NCBI GenBank assembly: GCA_910588865.1
Contig: CAJUSJ010000051.1
Coordinates: 1 to 27,766 of the forward strand
Length of the DNA stretch: 27,766 nt
Direction of reading: 5' to 3'
From: an uncultured Lachnospiraceae bacterium
GTDB taxonomy: Bacteria > Bacillota > Clostridia > Lachnospirales > Lachnospiraceae
Positions 1 through 6,843 of the stretch are shown here, piece by piece (position 1 is the first letter of the stretch; every line of letters starts with the position of its first letter). Position numbers and translations under genes: made by a program. The notes beneath the pieces were generated by a model that worked only from the letters and a program-made list of their open reading frames with translations, made no database searches and was not told the DNA's origin.

Positions 1-357
1 ATCTATATTACAAATGCTGTAAAAACCCCAAAGACAGAATATGCCATTGACAAAACCAGTATTGAAAATAGTTTGCCTTATTTAGAAGCGGAACTTTCTT
101 TATTTCCCAATAAAAAGGTTATTATGCTTATGGGTGATGTCGCGAAGAAAGCTTTTAATATGATTACGAAAAAGTCAACAAAGAAAAATGTGATTCCCGC
201 TGTTTCCACCTATAAATTGCGGAATAGCGAAATCTATTACGAGGGTATCAGAGTAATGCCATCCTATATAATGACAGGTGGAAACATTTTAATTGAAAAG
301 TCAAAAGTGACAATGGCAACCGAGGACATTGCCACTATGTTAGAAATAATCAGGTAA
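1..357 (+). CDS. Uracil-DNA glycosylase-like protein, C-terminal part (cut by window edge)
   Basis: The frame is open from the first base and ends at TAA 355-357, so only the last ~118 residues are present and the real start lies outside the window. The visible part begins IYITNAVKTPK, which resembles the motif-bearing strand of the family 4/5 uracil-DNA glycosylase superfamily. It continues with a beta-alpha unit (VIMLMGDVAKKAF) and ends with a segment that fits the usual PSxxxTG region (MPSYIMTGGNILI). By family knowledge such proteins remove uracil from DNA or act as related nucleic-acid glycosylases. The catalytic N-terminal half and any Fe-S cysteines cannot be seen. The AT-rich base composition differs from the rest of the window. 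The assignment rests on motif resemblance only. Confidence 0.55.
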   Translation: MYITNAVKTPKTEYAIDKTSIENSLPYLEAELSLFPNKKVIMLMGDVAKKAFNMITKKSTKKNVIPAVSTYKLRNSEIYYEGIRVMPSYIMTGGNILIEKSKVTMATEDIATMLEIIR

Positions 358-574
358 AAACATATTTTTAATAATTTTGGATATAAAACAGCAAAGGCTT
401 ATGGGAGAGACAGGGAGATAGTTTTTAAAGCTGAAAAAGGAACTTGAAAAAGGATGTAGATTTGGTATAATGGAAATAAGTGTTTGGTATTAGTAAGCGG
501 GGAATTGAGAAGATAACAGCCGCAGGCTCATGAATGGAAGAGCTTTTGAAGTCAGAAAGGAGTTGACGAACAAT
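358..574 (+). promoter_or_regulatory. Intergenic leader with sigma-A type promoter (TTGAAA 444-449, TATAAT 466-471)
   Basis: A -35 TTGAAA and a -10 TATAAT are separated by 16 bp, with TG one base upstream of the -10 (extended -10). The promoter points at the AAA-ATPase-like gene that starts at 575. The ~100-nt untranslated leader after it shows no strong hairpin to my reading. Confidence 0.6.
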
Positions 575-2149
575 ATGGGACTGTATCTGAATCCGGGAAA
601 CGAGTCTTTTCGTCAGTCTGTTACAGATGAAATCTACATTGACAAAACGGCGATGATATCTCTTATAAATAAAAAATTAAATAAATCCAGGACAAAATAT
701 GTCTGTGTAAGCCGCCCCCGCCGTTTTGGGAAGTCAATGGCCGCGGACATGCTGGTGGCTTATTATGGAAAAGGCTGTGACTCAAGGGAATTGTTTGAGG
801 GAAAGAAGATTGAGAAAGAGGACAGCTTTGGTCTCCATTTAAATAAACATAATGTTATAAGGCTTGATATCCAAAGATTCCTTTTTGACACCTCCCATCT
901 TGACATCTTTATTGATAAAATCCAGGAAGCGGTCATTAAAGATCTGGAGGCGGAATATGGTCCCTGTTTTCAGGAGGATCAATATGGACTGCCAGGCGTC
1001 CTGGGCCAGATATACGCGTGTACCAGAGAGGGATTTATTTTCATCATTGACGAGTGGGACTGCGTATTCCGATTCGCGAAAAAACGGCAGGAAGTACAGA
1101 AAGCGTATCTTGACTTTTTGAGGGGACTTTTTAAAGGAGCGGAATATGTGGAGCTGGCATATATGACAGGTATCCTTCCTATTAAAAAGTATGGGGAACA
1201 CTCAGCGATTAATATTTTTAAAGAATTTTCCATGTTGAGGCCAGGTTCTCTTGCGGAATATTTTGGTTTTACCGAGGCAGAAGTGATGGCCCTCTGTGGC
1301 AGGTATGGCATGGATTATGCGGAAACTCAAAAGTGGTATGATGGCTATCTGATAGGTGATATGCATATCTATAATCCTCATGCGGTTACGGAATTGATGG
1401 ATAGCGGTGATTTTCAAAGTTACTGGACCGGAACAGAAACTTATGAGGCGCTGAAGGTATACATTGATCAAAACTTTGACGGGTTGAAAGAGTCTGTCAT
1501 TGAGATGCTGGGAAATGGCCGCCGCAAGATCAACACGCGGAAGTTTCAAAACGACATGACCACATTTTCATCAAAAGATGATATCCTTACTTTGCTGATT
1601 CATCTGGGATATCTGACATTTGATGAGGCAACCGGAGAGGCCCTGATCCCAAACCAGGAGATCGCCCAGGAATTTTTGAACGCGATAGAAGGACCGGGAT
1701 GGGACGGGGTGGTTCAGGCTGTGGAGCGTTCCGCCCAATTACTCAAATACACCTGGGCCATGGACGGGAAGATGGTCGCGGATATTGTAGAGAAGATCCA
1801 TCAGGAAACAGCTTCCATTCTCAAATATAATGATGAGAATTCCCTTAAATGCGTGATTCTTATGGCTTATTACAGCGCCAGAGCCTGGTATCTGCCGCCT
1901 GTTCTGGAACTGCCTTCCGGCAAAGGGTTTGCTGATGTGGTATATCTTCCCAGAAAAAACGGGGATCACCCGGCGCTGTTGATCGAATTGAAATGGAACA
2001 AATCAGCCTATGGAGCCATCGCGCAGATAAAAGAGAGGCAATATGCGGAATGGATTAAGGAATATACAGGCGAGATTTTGCTGGTCGGCATCAATTATGA
2101 TGAGAAGAAAGGCCATGAGTGCGTGATTGAAAGCTTTGTACAGCAGTAA
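575..2149 (+). CDS. AAA-ATPase-like protein with C-terminal PD-(D/E)XK nuclease-like domain
   Basis: This 524-residue protein has the layout of the AAA-ATPase_like (PF09820) plus PDDEXK_9 (PF08011) family that is common in gut Firmicutes and Bacteroides. The N-terminal part has the family opening (IYIDKT near residue 21), a Walker-A-like RPRRFGKS (47-54) and a Walker-B-like FIIDEWD (156-162). The C-terminal end has a complete nuclease-type core: GFADVV with Asp454, IELK with Glu471 and Lys473, and a following QIKERQY with Gln482. The start at ATG 575 was chosen because AAAGGAG lies about 11 bases upstream. An in-frame ATG at 530 has no ribosome site. Its biological role is not established for the family, and a DNA-processing or defence-related function is only a guess. 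It has its own promoter and is followed by a gene for another predicted nuclease. Confidence 0.85.
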   Translation: MGLYLNPGNESFRQSVTDEIYIDKTAMISLINKKLNKSRTKYVCVSRPRRFGKSMAADMLVAYYGKGCDSRELFEGKKIEKEDSFGLHLNKHNVIRLDIQRFLFDTSHLDIFIDKIQEAVIKDLEAEYGPCFQEDQYGLPGVLGQIYACTREGFIFIIDEWDCVFRFAKKRQEVQKAYLDFLRGLFKGAEYVELAYMTGILPIKKYGEHSAINIFKEFSMLRPGSLAEYFGFTEAEVMALCGRYGMDYAETQKWYDGYLIGDMHIYNPHAVTELMDSGDFQSYWTGTETYEALKVYIDQNFDGLKESVIEMLGNGRRKINTRKFQNDMTTFSSKDDILTLLIHLGYLTFDEATGEALIPNQEIAQEFLNAIEGPGWDGVVQAVERSAQLLKYTWAMDGKMVADIVEKIHQETASILKYNDENSLKCVILMAYYSARAWYLPPVLELPSGKGFADVVYLPRKNGDHPALLIELKWNKSAYGAIAQIKERQYAEWIKEYTGEILLVGINYDEKKGHECVIESFVQQ

Positions 2150-2162
2150 GGAGGAGGTAAAA

Positions 2163-2183
2163 ATGAAAATATTGAGAAGGTAA
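2163..2183 (+). other. Six-codon micro-ORF behind a perfect ribosome site
   Basis: Directly after the preceding stop there is AAGGAGGAGG, then ATG 2163 and the reading MKILRR followed by TAA. The spacing is ideal for translation but the product is too short to be a known protein. It could be the vestigial head of a deleted gene, or simply chance. Confidence 0.25.
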
Positions 2184-2193
2184 AAATCCGCCC

Positions 2194-2222
2194 TTGCCAC
2201 CCCATAAAATGTATGCTATGAT
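2194..2222 (+). promoter_or_regulatory. Promoter of the PIN-like gene (TTGCCA, 17 bp, TATGAT)
   Basis: The -35 TTGCCA (2194-2199) and -10 TATGAT (2217-2222) are spaced 17 bp apart, 34 bp upstream of ATG 2256. The gene therefore probably has its own transcript rather than depending on the upstream ATPase gene. Confidence 0.6.
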
Positions 2223-2255
2223 ATCCGTGATGCCATATATGGTGAAAGGACTATC

Positions 2256-2867
2256 ATGGCCAGCAGGAAAGTTTATCTTGTTGACACCGAGAACGTGGCA
2301 ACCGCATGGAAAGAGATCCTTCCCCAGAAGAGTCAGAAGGATGTGATCATTCTTTTTTATACGGAACACTCCCCGGGCATCTCTTATATGGACTTGAATG
2401 TGATACGGGAATATCCTTTGTCGTTTGACATGATTTTATGTTACGCGGGCAAGAACGGACTTGATTTTCAGATGGTTTCCTATCTTGGCTATCTGATCAA
2501 GACAGCTCCCAAATCTGAATACATTATCGTGTCCAACGACACAGGTTTTGACGCCGTAGTCAAGTTCTGGAGCGACCGGGAGATTGAGGTGTGCCGCAAG
2601 AGCAAATCGGAGCTGACAGCTCCCCAGAAGAGGGAAACAGAAGATGATGAGGATGTCAGGGCAATGCTGAAAAAGGCATTGCCGGAAGCATACCACACGG
2701 AAGAATATTTAGAAAAGACATATGTGATATTGTGCGATTACGATGTAAAGCAGCTGCAGGCACTGTATTTTGCTTTACAGAAAGAGCTGGGGGCTGAGGC
2801 GGGGATGGAGATCTATCGTCTGCTGAAGCCTCAGATCAAAAATATTTACCAAAAGATACCTAAGTGA
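2256..2867 (+). CDS. PIN-like (NYN-type) nuclease domain protein
   Basis: This 203-residue protein starts at ATG 2256 behind GAAAGGA. The first ~115 residues follow the PIN/NYN nuclease pattern: LVDTENVA with Asp10 and Glu12, NGLDFQMVSYLG with Asp70, and VSNDTGFD with Asp95 and Asp99. These acidic residues match the metal-binding set of PIN-like RNases (PF18475-type). The remaining ~75 residues are charged and probably helical, with no domain I recognise. A cytoplasmic RNA-cleaving or RNA-binding role is likely from the family, but no substrate can be named. The TGA stop shares its last two bases with the 8-bp duplication flanking the inserted element at 2874, so the insertion left the reading frame intact. 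Confidence 0.8.
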   Translation: MASRKVYLVDTENVATAWKEILPQKSQKDVIILFYTEHSPGISYMDLNVIREYPLSFDMILCYAGKNGLDFQMVSYLGYLIKTAPKSEYIIVSNDTGFDAVVKFWSDREIEVCRKSKSELTAPQKRETEDDEDVRAMLKKALPEAYHTEEYLEKTYVILCDYDVKQLQALYFALQKELGAEAGMEIYRLLKPQIKNIYQKIPK

Positions 2868-2873
2868 TACTCT
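2866..2873. repeat. Left copy of 8-bp target site duplication GATACTCT
   Basis: This copy is identical to 3025-3032 and directly abuts the left inverted repeat. It overlaps the TGA stop (2865-2867) of the PIN-like gene. Confidence 0.8.
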
Positions 2874-3024
2874 GTTACTGTTCGCATAGGGCGTGTGAAC
2901 GTAACCGCGTATGCCCATTTGGAATCGCCCGAAACGGAGTGTAGAGGGGCATATGCTTTGGCTCCACAACGGTACTGGCCCATGACTGATCAGCGAGGTG
3001 ATCCGTCATGGAGTGAACAGTAAC
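2874..3024. mobile_element. 151-bp MITE-like element with 10-bp terminal inverted repeats and 8-bp target duplication
   Basis: The ends are GTTACTGTTC (2874-2883) and its exact complement GAACAGTAAC (3015-3024). Both ends abut the direct repeat GATACTCT (2866-2873 and 3025-3032), as expected for a cut-and-paste transposon with an 8-bp target duplication. There is no coding frame inside. The interior can fold into three stems: 2874-2886 with 2894-2905, 2907-2916 with 2947-2956, and 2981-2992 with 2999-3010. An 8-bp duplication is known for several DDE families (for example IS66, ISL3 and IS256), but I cannot assign the mobilising transposase. A selfish non-autonomous element is the simplest reading. 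A structured RNA carried by such an element is possible. Confidence 0.8.
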
Positions 3025-3032
3025 GATACTCT
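3025..3032. repeat. Right copy of 8-bp target site duplication GATACTCT
   Basis: This copy is identical to 2866-2873 and directly abuts the right inverted repeat. Removing the element plus one copy joins the stop codon of the PIN-like gene to its former downstream sequence. Confidence 0.8.
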
Positions 3033-3108
3033 CCCTGCGAGTTTGCGGGGAATTGGAACCGTAGGCAGAATTTGAGCAGACATATATGGCATCTCTTTTC
3101 TAAATATT

Positions 3109-3132
3109 GAGACCTGTTCAAGGTCTCTTTTT
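3109..3132 (+). terminator. Rho-independent terminator
   Basis: The stem GAGACC / GGTCTC (3109-3114, 3122-3127) is perfect, has a 7-nt loop and is followed by five T. It ends transcription from the PIN-like gene and the inserted element before the CAP gene promoter. Confidence 0.8.
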
Positions 3133-3155
3133 CGTCTCTGGGAAAAAACCAGTGG

Positions 3156-3184
3156 TTGCTCTTTATGACAAAATATATTATACT
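3156..3184 (+). promoter_or_regulatory. Promoter of the CAP-domain gene (TTGCTC, 17 bp, TATACT)
   Basis: The -35 TTGCTC (3156-3161) and -10 TATACT (3179-3184) have 17-bp spacing, 56 bp upstream of the GTG start, just after the terminator at 3109-3132. Confidence 0.65.
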
Positions 3185-3240
3185 TAACAGGCATATATTT
3201 ACCAGCAGACTGATTATAGAGGAGGAAAAAGCGAAGAAAC

Positions 3241-3861
3241 GTGAAAAAAATAGTGATATGCATAGTGGTGCTGGCTCTCATAGTGGGAGCGGCGGCGGTG
3301 GGTTATACCGCTTATGTCAGGCTGGGAATCGGGAATCAGGATTTTGTGACACCAGAGGACAGGCAGACGGAGGAGTTTGGGGCAGAAGAGCCAATCGATG
3401 AGACATCAGCCAAGACAGAGGAGGCAGGCTCTGGCAGTCAGGAACCTTTAACCGAAGGCTCTGCCAGCGGGGATGAAGAAGATTCTTACATCGACCAGGT
3501 AGTGGCGCTGGTCAATGAGGAGCGGGCAAAGGTGGGAGCGGCTCCCCTGAAAAAGTCAGACCCCCTGTCAGCCGCGGCAAAAGCACGGGCTGAGGAGACC
3601 ATCTCCAGTTTTTCCCACACAAGACCGGACGGAAGGGAATTCCACACCATGCTGGACGAGAGGGGCATTGATTACCGGGGATGTGGGGAGAATATCGCCA
3701 TGGGTTATGAGACGCCGGAGACTGTGGTGGAGGCCTGGATGAACAGCGAGGGCCACAGAGCCAACATTCTGAGTGAGGATTTTTCCAGCATAGGGATTGG
3801 ATACATGAAAGACAGCCAGGGCCAGATCTATTGGGTGCAGCTGTTTATGCTGGAGAGATAA
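3241..3861 (+). CDS. Membrane-anchored or secreted CAP (SCP/PR-1, YkwD-like) domain protein
   Basis: This 206-residue protein has an N-terminal hydrophobic segment (about residues 3-26) that is a signal peptide or membrane anchor. An acidic, Ser/Glu/Gly-rich linker follows (about 35-82), then a CAP domain (83-206). CAP hallmarks are visible: FSHTRPDG with His126, GENIA with Glu150, and EGHRANIL with His172, followed by the terminal IYWVQLF strand. Bacterial CAP proteins are extracytoplasmic and mostly of unknown function. The start is GTG 3241: a TAG at 3217-3219 closes the frame upstream, and GAGGAGG lies about 15 bases away, a slightly long gap. The gene has its own promoter and may be co-transcribed with the aldo/keto reductase 42 bp downstream. 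Confidence 0.88.
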   Translation: MKKIVICIVVLALIVGAAAVGYTAYVRLGIGNQDFVTPEDRQTEEFGAEEPIDETSAKTEEAGSGSQEPLTEGSASGDEEDSYIDQVVALVNEERAKVGAAPLKKSDPLSAAAKARAEETISSFSHTRPDGREFHTMLDERGIDYRGCGENIAMGYETPETVVEAWMNSEGHRANILSEDFSSIGIGYMKDSQGQIYWVQLFMLER

Positions 3862-3903
3862 GATTTGCTATATAATTACATAATAATGAGGAGGAAGAGA
3901 GAC

Positions 3904-5013
3904 ATGCGGTATCGCACATTTGGAAAGACAGGAATAAAGGTTTCAGCCCTGGGCTTTGGGTGTATGAGGTTTCCGGTGCTGGAGGATGGGAGCATCCATG
4001 AGGAGGAGGCTATCTCCATGCTCCGGCACGCGATCGACGAGGGAGTCAACTATGTGGACACCGCTTATCCTTATCACGGCGGCAACAGCGAGCTTGTGGT
4101 TGGAAAGGCGCTGAAAGACGGTTACCGGGAGAAAATTTACCTGGCAGACAAGTGTCCGGTGTGGCTTTTGAAGGAAGAGGAGGATTTTGACAGATATCTG
4201 GATGAGCAGCTGAAGAAGCTGCAGACAGACCACATTGATTTTTATCTGCTCCACGCTCTCACCAGGGACCGGTTTGAGACCGCGGTGAAGAAGTTCCACC
4301 TGGTGGACAAGATGAAGGCGGCCAGGGAGGAGGGAAAGATCCGCTATCTGGGATTTTCTTTCCACGATGAAGTGGACGTGTTCAAGGAGATCGTGGATTA
4401 CACTCCGGACTGGGATTTCTGCCAGATCCAGTACAATTATATAAATGTAAACGACCAGGCGGGAACCGAGGGTCTGCTCTACGCTGCGGACAAAGGCCTG
4501 GCGGTGATCATCATGGAGCCTCTTTTAGGCGGACGTCTGGCCAATCTGTCCAGCCATGTGGCGGAGAAATTTTCCGGCGAAAAGACGGCTGTGGAGCACG
4601 CCCTGGACTTTCTGTGGGACAAGGAGCAGGTATCCCTTCTCCTCAGCGGCATGAGCGAGAGGAAACAGGTGGAGGACAACTTAACCTATGCCAAGAGAAG
4701 CTCCGTCGGCATGCTTTCCGCTGAGGAGCGGGAGGCTTACAAGGGGGCTAAGGAGATCTATGACAACATGTCCATGGTAAACTGTACTGCCTGCGCTTAC
4801 TGCATGCCCTGCCCCTTTGGGCTGAACATTCCGGAGATCTTCAAGGCATACAATGTGTTTGGGCTTGAGGGAAAGAATGGGGCTAAAAAGGCTTATGACA
4901 GCCTGGAGGTGAAAGCGGACATGTGCAAGAGCTGCCATCACTGTGAGAAAGAGTGCCCCCAGCACATCAAGATCAGCCAGGTAATGAAAGATGTTGTAAA
5001 GATCATGGAGTGA
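3904..5013 (+). CDS. Aldo/keto reductase with C-terminal double 4Fe-4S ferredoxin domain
   Basis: This 369-residue protein combines an aldo/keto reductase TIM barrel (about 1-280) with a Fe-S tail (about 290-369), the COG1453-type arrangement of anaerobes. The barrel shows the catalytic set Asp52, Tyr55 or Tyr57, Lys83 (ADKCP) and His117 (LLHAL). The tail has CTACAYCMPC (Cys294, 297, 300, 303) and CKSCHHCEKEC (Cys341, 344, 347, 351), enough for two 4Fe-4S clusters. It is expected to be a cytoplasmic NAD(P)H or ferredoxin-linked oxidoreductase with unknown substrate. ATG 3904 was chosen over an in-frame ATG at 3865 because GAGGAGG sits 8-9 bases before it and the protein then begins with the family's MRYRTFGKTG. 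Confidence 0.92.
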   Translation: MRYRTFGKTGIKVSALGFGCMRFPVLEDGSIHEEEAISMLRHAIDEGVNYVDTAYPYHGGNSELVVGKALKDGYREKIYLADKCPVWLLKEEEDFDRYLDEQLKKLQTDHIDFYLLHALTRDRFETAVKKFHLVDKMKAAREEGKIRYLGFSFHDEVDVFKEIVDYTPDWDFCQIQYNYINVNDQAGTEGLLYAADKGLAVIIMEPLLGGRLANLSSHVAEKFSGEKTAVEHALDFLWDKEQVSLLLSGMSERKQVEDNLTYAKRSSVGMLSAEEREAYKGAKEIYDNMSMVNCTACAYCMPCPFGLNIPEIFKAYNVFGLEGKNGAKKAYDSLEVKADMCKSCHHCEKECPQHIKISQVMKDVVKIME

Positions 5014-5046
5014 TATTGGAAAAGAGCTGAGAAAAATACAGAAGAA

Positions 5047-5089
5047 GACAGCCCCGGACAGAGAAAAGTCCGGGGCTGTCTCCCTTTTT
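5047..5089. terminator. Bidirectional terminator between the reductase and the ABC operon
   Basis: A perfect 13-bp stem GACAGCCCCGGAC / GTCCGGGGCTGTC has an 8-nt loop and is followed on the plus strand by TCCCTTTTT. On the minus strand the stem is followed by a T-rich run. It lies between convergent genes ending at 5013 and 5109 and can serve both. Confidence 0.88.
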
Positions 5090-5108
5090 CCGCCGACAAA
5101 AGCCCTGC

Positions 5109-5882
5109 CTAATTCCCGCACTCAATGCTGATGGCATTGAACCGTTCCAGCAGATCCTCAATGCGGATGGCGGCCTTTTTCTCACCAATTTCGTCCATCA
5201 CCGCCTGTCCCTGGTGCATCATCAGCAGGCGGTCGCCGTACTCCACGGCATAGCGCAGGTTGTGGGTGACCATGATGGTGGTCAGCTTTTTCTCCTTCAC
5301 CACCCTGCCTGTCAGCTCCATGATGGTCTCCGCCGTCTTGGGGTCCAGGGCAGCGGTGTGCTCATCCAGGATCAGAAACTGGATAGGAGTCATGGTGGAC
5401 ATGAGAAGGGCCATGGCCTGCCTCTGGCCTCCAGAGAGGACCCCCACCTTTACATGGAGCTTGTCTTCCAGTCCCAGCCCTAAGGAGCTCAGGCTTTCCC
5501 TGTAAGAGTCCACCCGCTTTTTGTCAGTGCCGGGGCGCAGGTTAAAGAATTTTCCCTTGTTGTCAGCCAGAGCCATGTTTTCCAGGATGGTCATGTGGGG
5601 GCAGGTGCCCATGGCGGGATTCTGATACACCCGGCCAATACGCCTCTGACGCTTAAATTCCGGCATGTCCGTGATATTTTCATTTCCTATATAAATGGTG
5701 CCGGAGTCCACCGGGATGCTGCCGCAGATGATGTTGAGCATGGAGGTTTTGCCGGAGCCGTTGCTCCCCACCACGGACACGAACTGGCCCTCTTCCACGG
5801 ACAGGTTAAAGTCCTGGAACAGGCACATCTCATTGACGGTCCCTGTGTTGTAATATTTGCTGATATTGTTCAGTTCAAGCAT
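5109..5882 (-). CDS. trpZ: ABC transporter ATP-binding protein, TrpZ-type (tryptophan uptake)
   Basis: This 257-residue ATPase has Walker A GSNGSGKT (39-46), Q-loop Gln87 (VYQNP), signature LSGGQ (149-153), Walker B FLILDEHTAALDP (Asp173, Glu174) and an H-loop VTHN. The LDEHTAALDP form is typical of the ATPases paired with ABC_sub_bind-family binding proteins. It energises uptake together with the permease and lipoprotein encoded just upstream. Its start overlaps the permease gene by 8 bp, which implies translational coupling. The operon is preceded by a tryptophan T-box, so tryptophan or a precursor is the likely substrate. The name rests on that context and not on any direct substrate evidence. 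Transcription ends at the hairpin 5047-5089. Confidence 0.85.
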   Translation of the reverse strand: MLELNNISKYYNTGTVNEMCLFQDFNLSVEEGQFVSVVGSNGSGKTSMLNIICGSIPVDSGTIYIGNENITDMPEFKRQRRIGRVYQNPAMGTCPHMTILENMALADNKGKFFNLRPGTDKKRVDSYRESLSSLGLGLEDKLHVKVGVLSGGQRQAMALLMSTMTPIQFLILDEHTAALDPKTAETIMELTGRVVKEKKLTTIMVTHNLRYAVEYGDRLLMMHQGQAVMDEIGEKKAAIRIEDLLERFNAISIECGN

Positions 5883-6795
5883 GGGACTTCACCTTCTTTC
5901 TCCGCTCTGTGCTGACCACCAGGATCACCAGGAATAAGATGGAGGTGATCAGCTTTAAGTCATTGGCCTCCATCCCCAGGGAGATGGCCAGAGAGATACA
6001 GGCCTTGTACACCACGGACCCGGCGATGACGGCTGTGGTGGGCCGGACCTGAGGAAGCTTTAGGCTGTTTAAAAAGGAGGTGCCGTTTTCCGGGCACAGA
6101 AGCTGGATTCCAATGATGACGCTGGCCAGCCCGATCACAATGGTACCCGTGCCCACGGAAATCTCGAAAAATCCCTTGTGCTGGCAGTAGATGGATCCGG
6201 CAAGGGCTGAGAAGCCGTTGGCAATGGCCAGTCCCAGGATCTTCACCATGCCTTTATCCTTGGCAAGGGAGGTGACCAGGGACTCATTGTCCCCCACAGC
6301 CCTTAATAGGTAGCCGGACCGGGTGTTCAAATATAAGTCCAGCAGTACCTTGCAGACCGCGATGATGAGAAACAGGATCAGCGCCATGGTGTAGGGTGAC
6401 AGCCACTGGGGGATGTGGTCCGCGAGAAACTGATTTTCGAAAATGGTGTCCTGGGTGAATACAGGCACATTGGCCCGTCCCCCGGCGAACCGGAGATTCA
6501 GGGAGTAGAGCCCGGTCATGACAATAATGCCGGAGAGAAGATCCCTGACCTTTAGCTTTACATGGATAAATCCTGTGGCGCATCCTGCCAGGGCTCCGGC
6601 CCCAAAGGATAACAATAAGGTCGCGGCGGGATGGATGCCGGCCAGGAGGGCGGAGGCGGTCAGAGCCGCCCCCATGGGAAATGTGCTGTCCACAGACAGG
6701 TCAGGAAAGTCCAGGATCTTATAAGTGATGTAAACTCCAAGGGCCATGACCCCATAGATGAGCCCTTCTTCCAAAACGCCTAAAAGCAGTGTCAT
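5875..6795 (-). CDS. trpY: ABC transporter permease, TrpY-type
   Basis: This 306-residue integral membrane protein has about eight hydrophobic segments and the branched-chain-type permease fold (BPD_transp_2 style). Typical features are an N-terminal GLIYGVMALGVYITYKILD segment and a central RSGYLLRAVGDNE cytoplasmic loop that probably contacts the ATPase. The start was set at ATG 6795 (MTLLLGVLEEG) because GGAGG lies about 12 bases upstream. An in-frame ATG at 6840 would add 15 polar residues and lacks a clear ribosome site. It sits between the binding-protein gene (48-bp gap) and the ATPase gene (8-bp overlap), under the shared T-box leader. Confidence 0.85.
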   Translation of the reverse strand: MTLLLGVLEEGLIYGVMALGVYITYKILDFPDLSVDSTFPMGAALTASALLAGIHPAATLLLSFGAGALAGCATGFIHVKLKVRDLLSGIIVMTGLYSLNLRFAGGRANVPVFTQDTIFENQFLADHIPQWLSPYTMALILFLIIAVCKVLLDLYLNTRSGYLLRAVGDNESLVTSLAKDKGMVKILGLAIANGFSALAGSIYCQHKGFFEISVGTGTIVIGLASVIIGIQLLCPENGTSFLNSLKLPQVRPTTAVIAGSVVYKACISLAISLGMEANDLKLITSILFLVILVVSTERRKKVKSHA

Positions 6796-6843
6796 GATAA
6801 TCGTAAACCTCCAAAATGCTGTTGTCCGCGGGGCAGACACAGG

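Noticed and set aside
2874..3024. Reading the multi-stem 151-bp segment as a stand-alone riboswitch or HEARO/omega-type RNA
   Set aside because: The exact terminal repeats and target duplication explain its borders as a transposable element. No nuclease ORF is associated, and it is much shorter than HEARO RNAs.
3033..3060. Small hairpin CCCTGC / GCGGGG just after the MITE
   Set aside because: It has a short stem with a wobble pair and no T-run. The real terminator is at 3109-3132.
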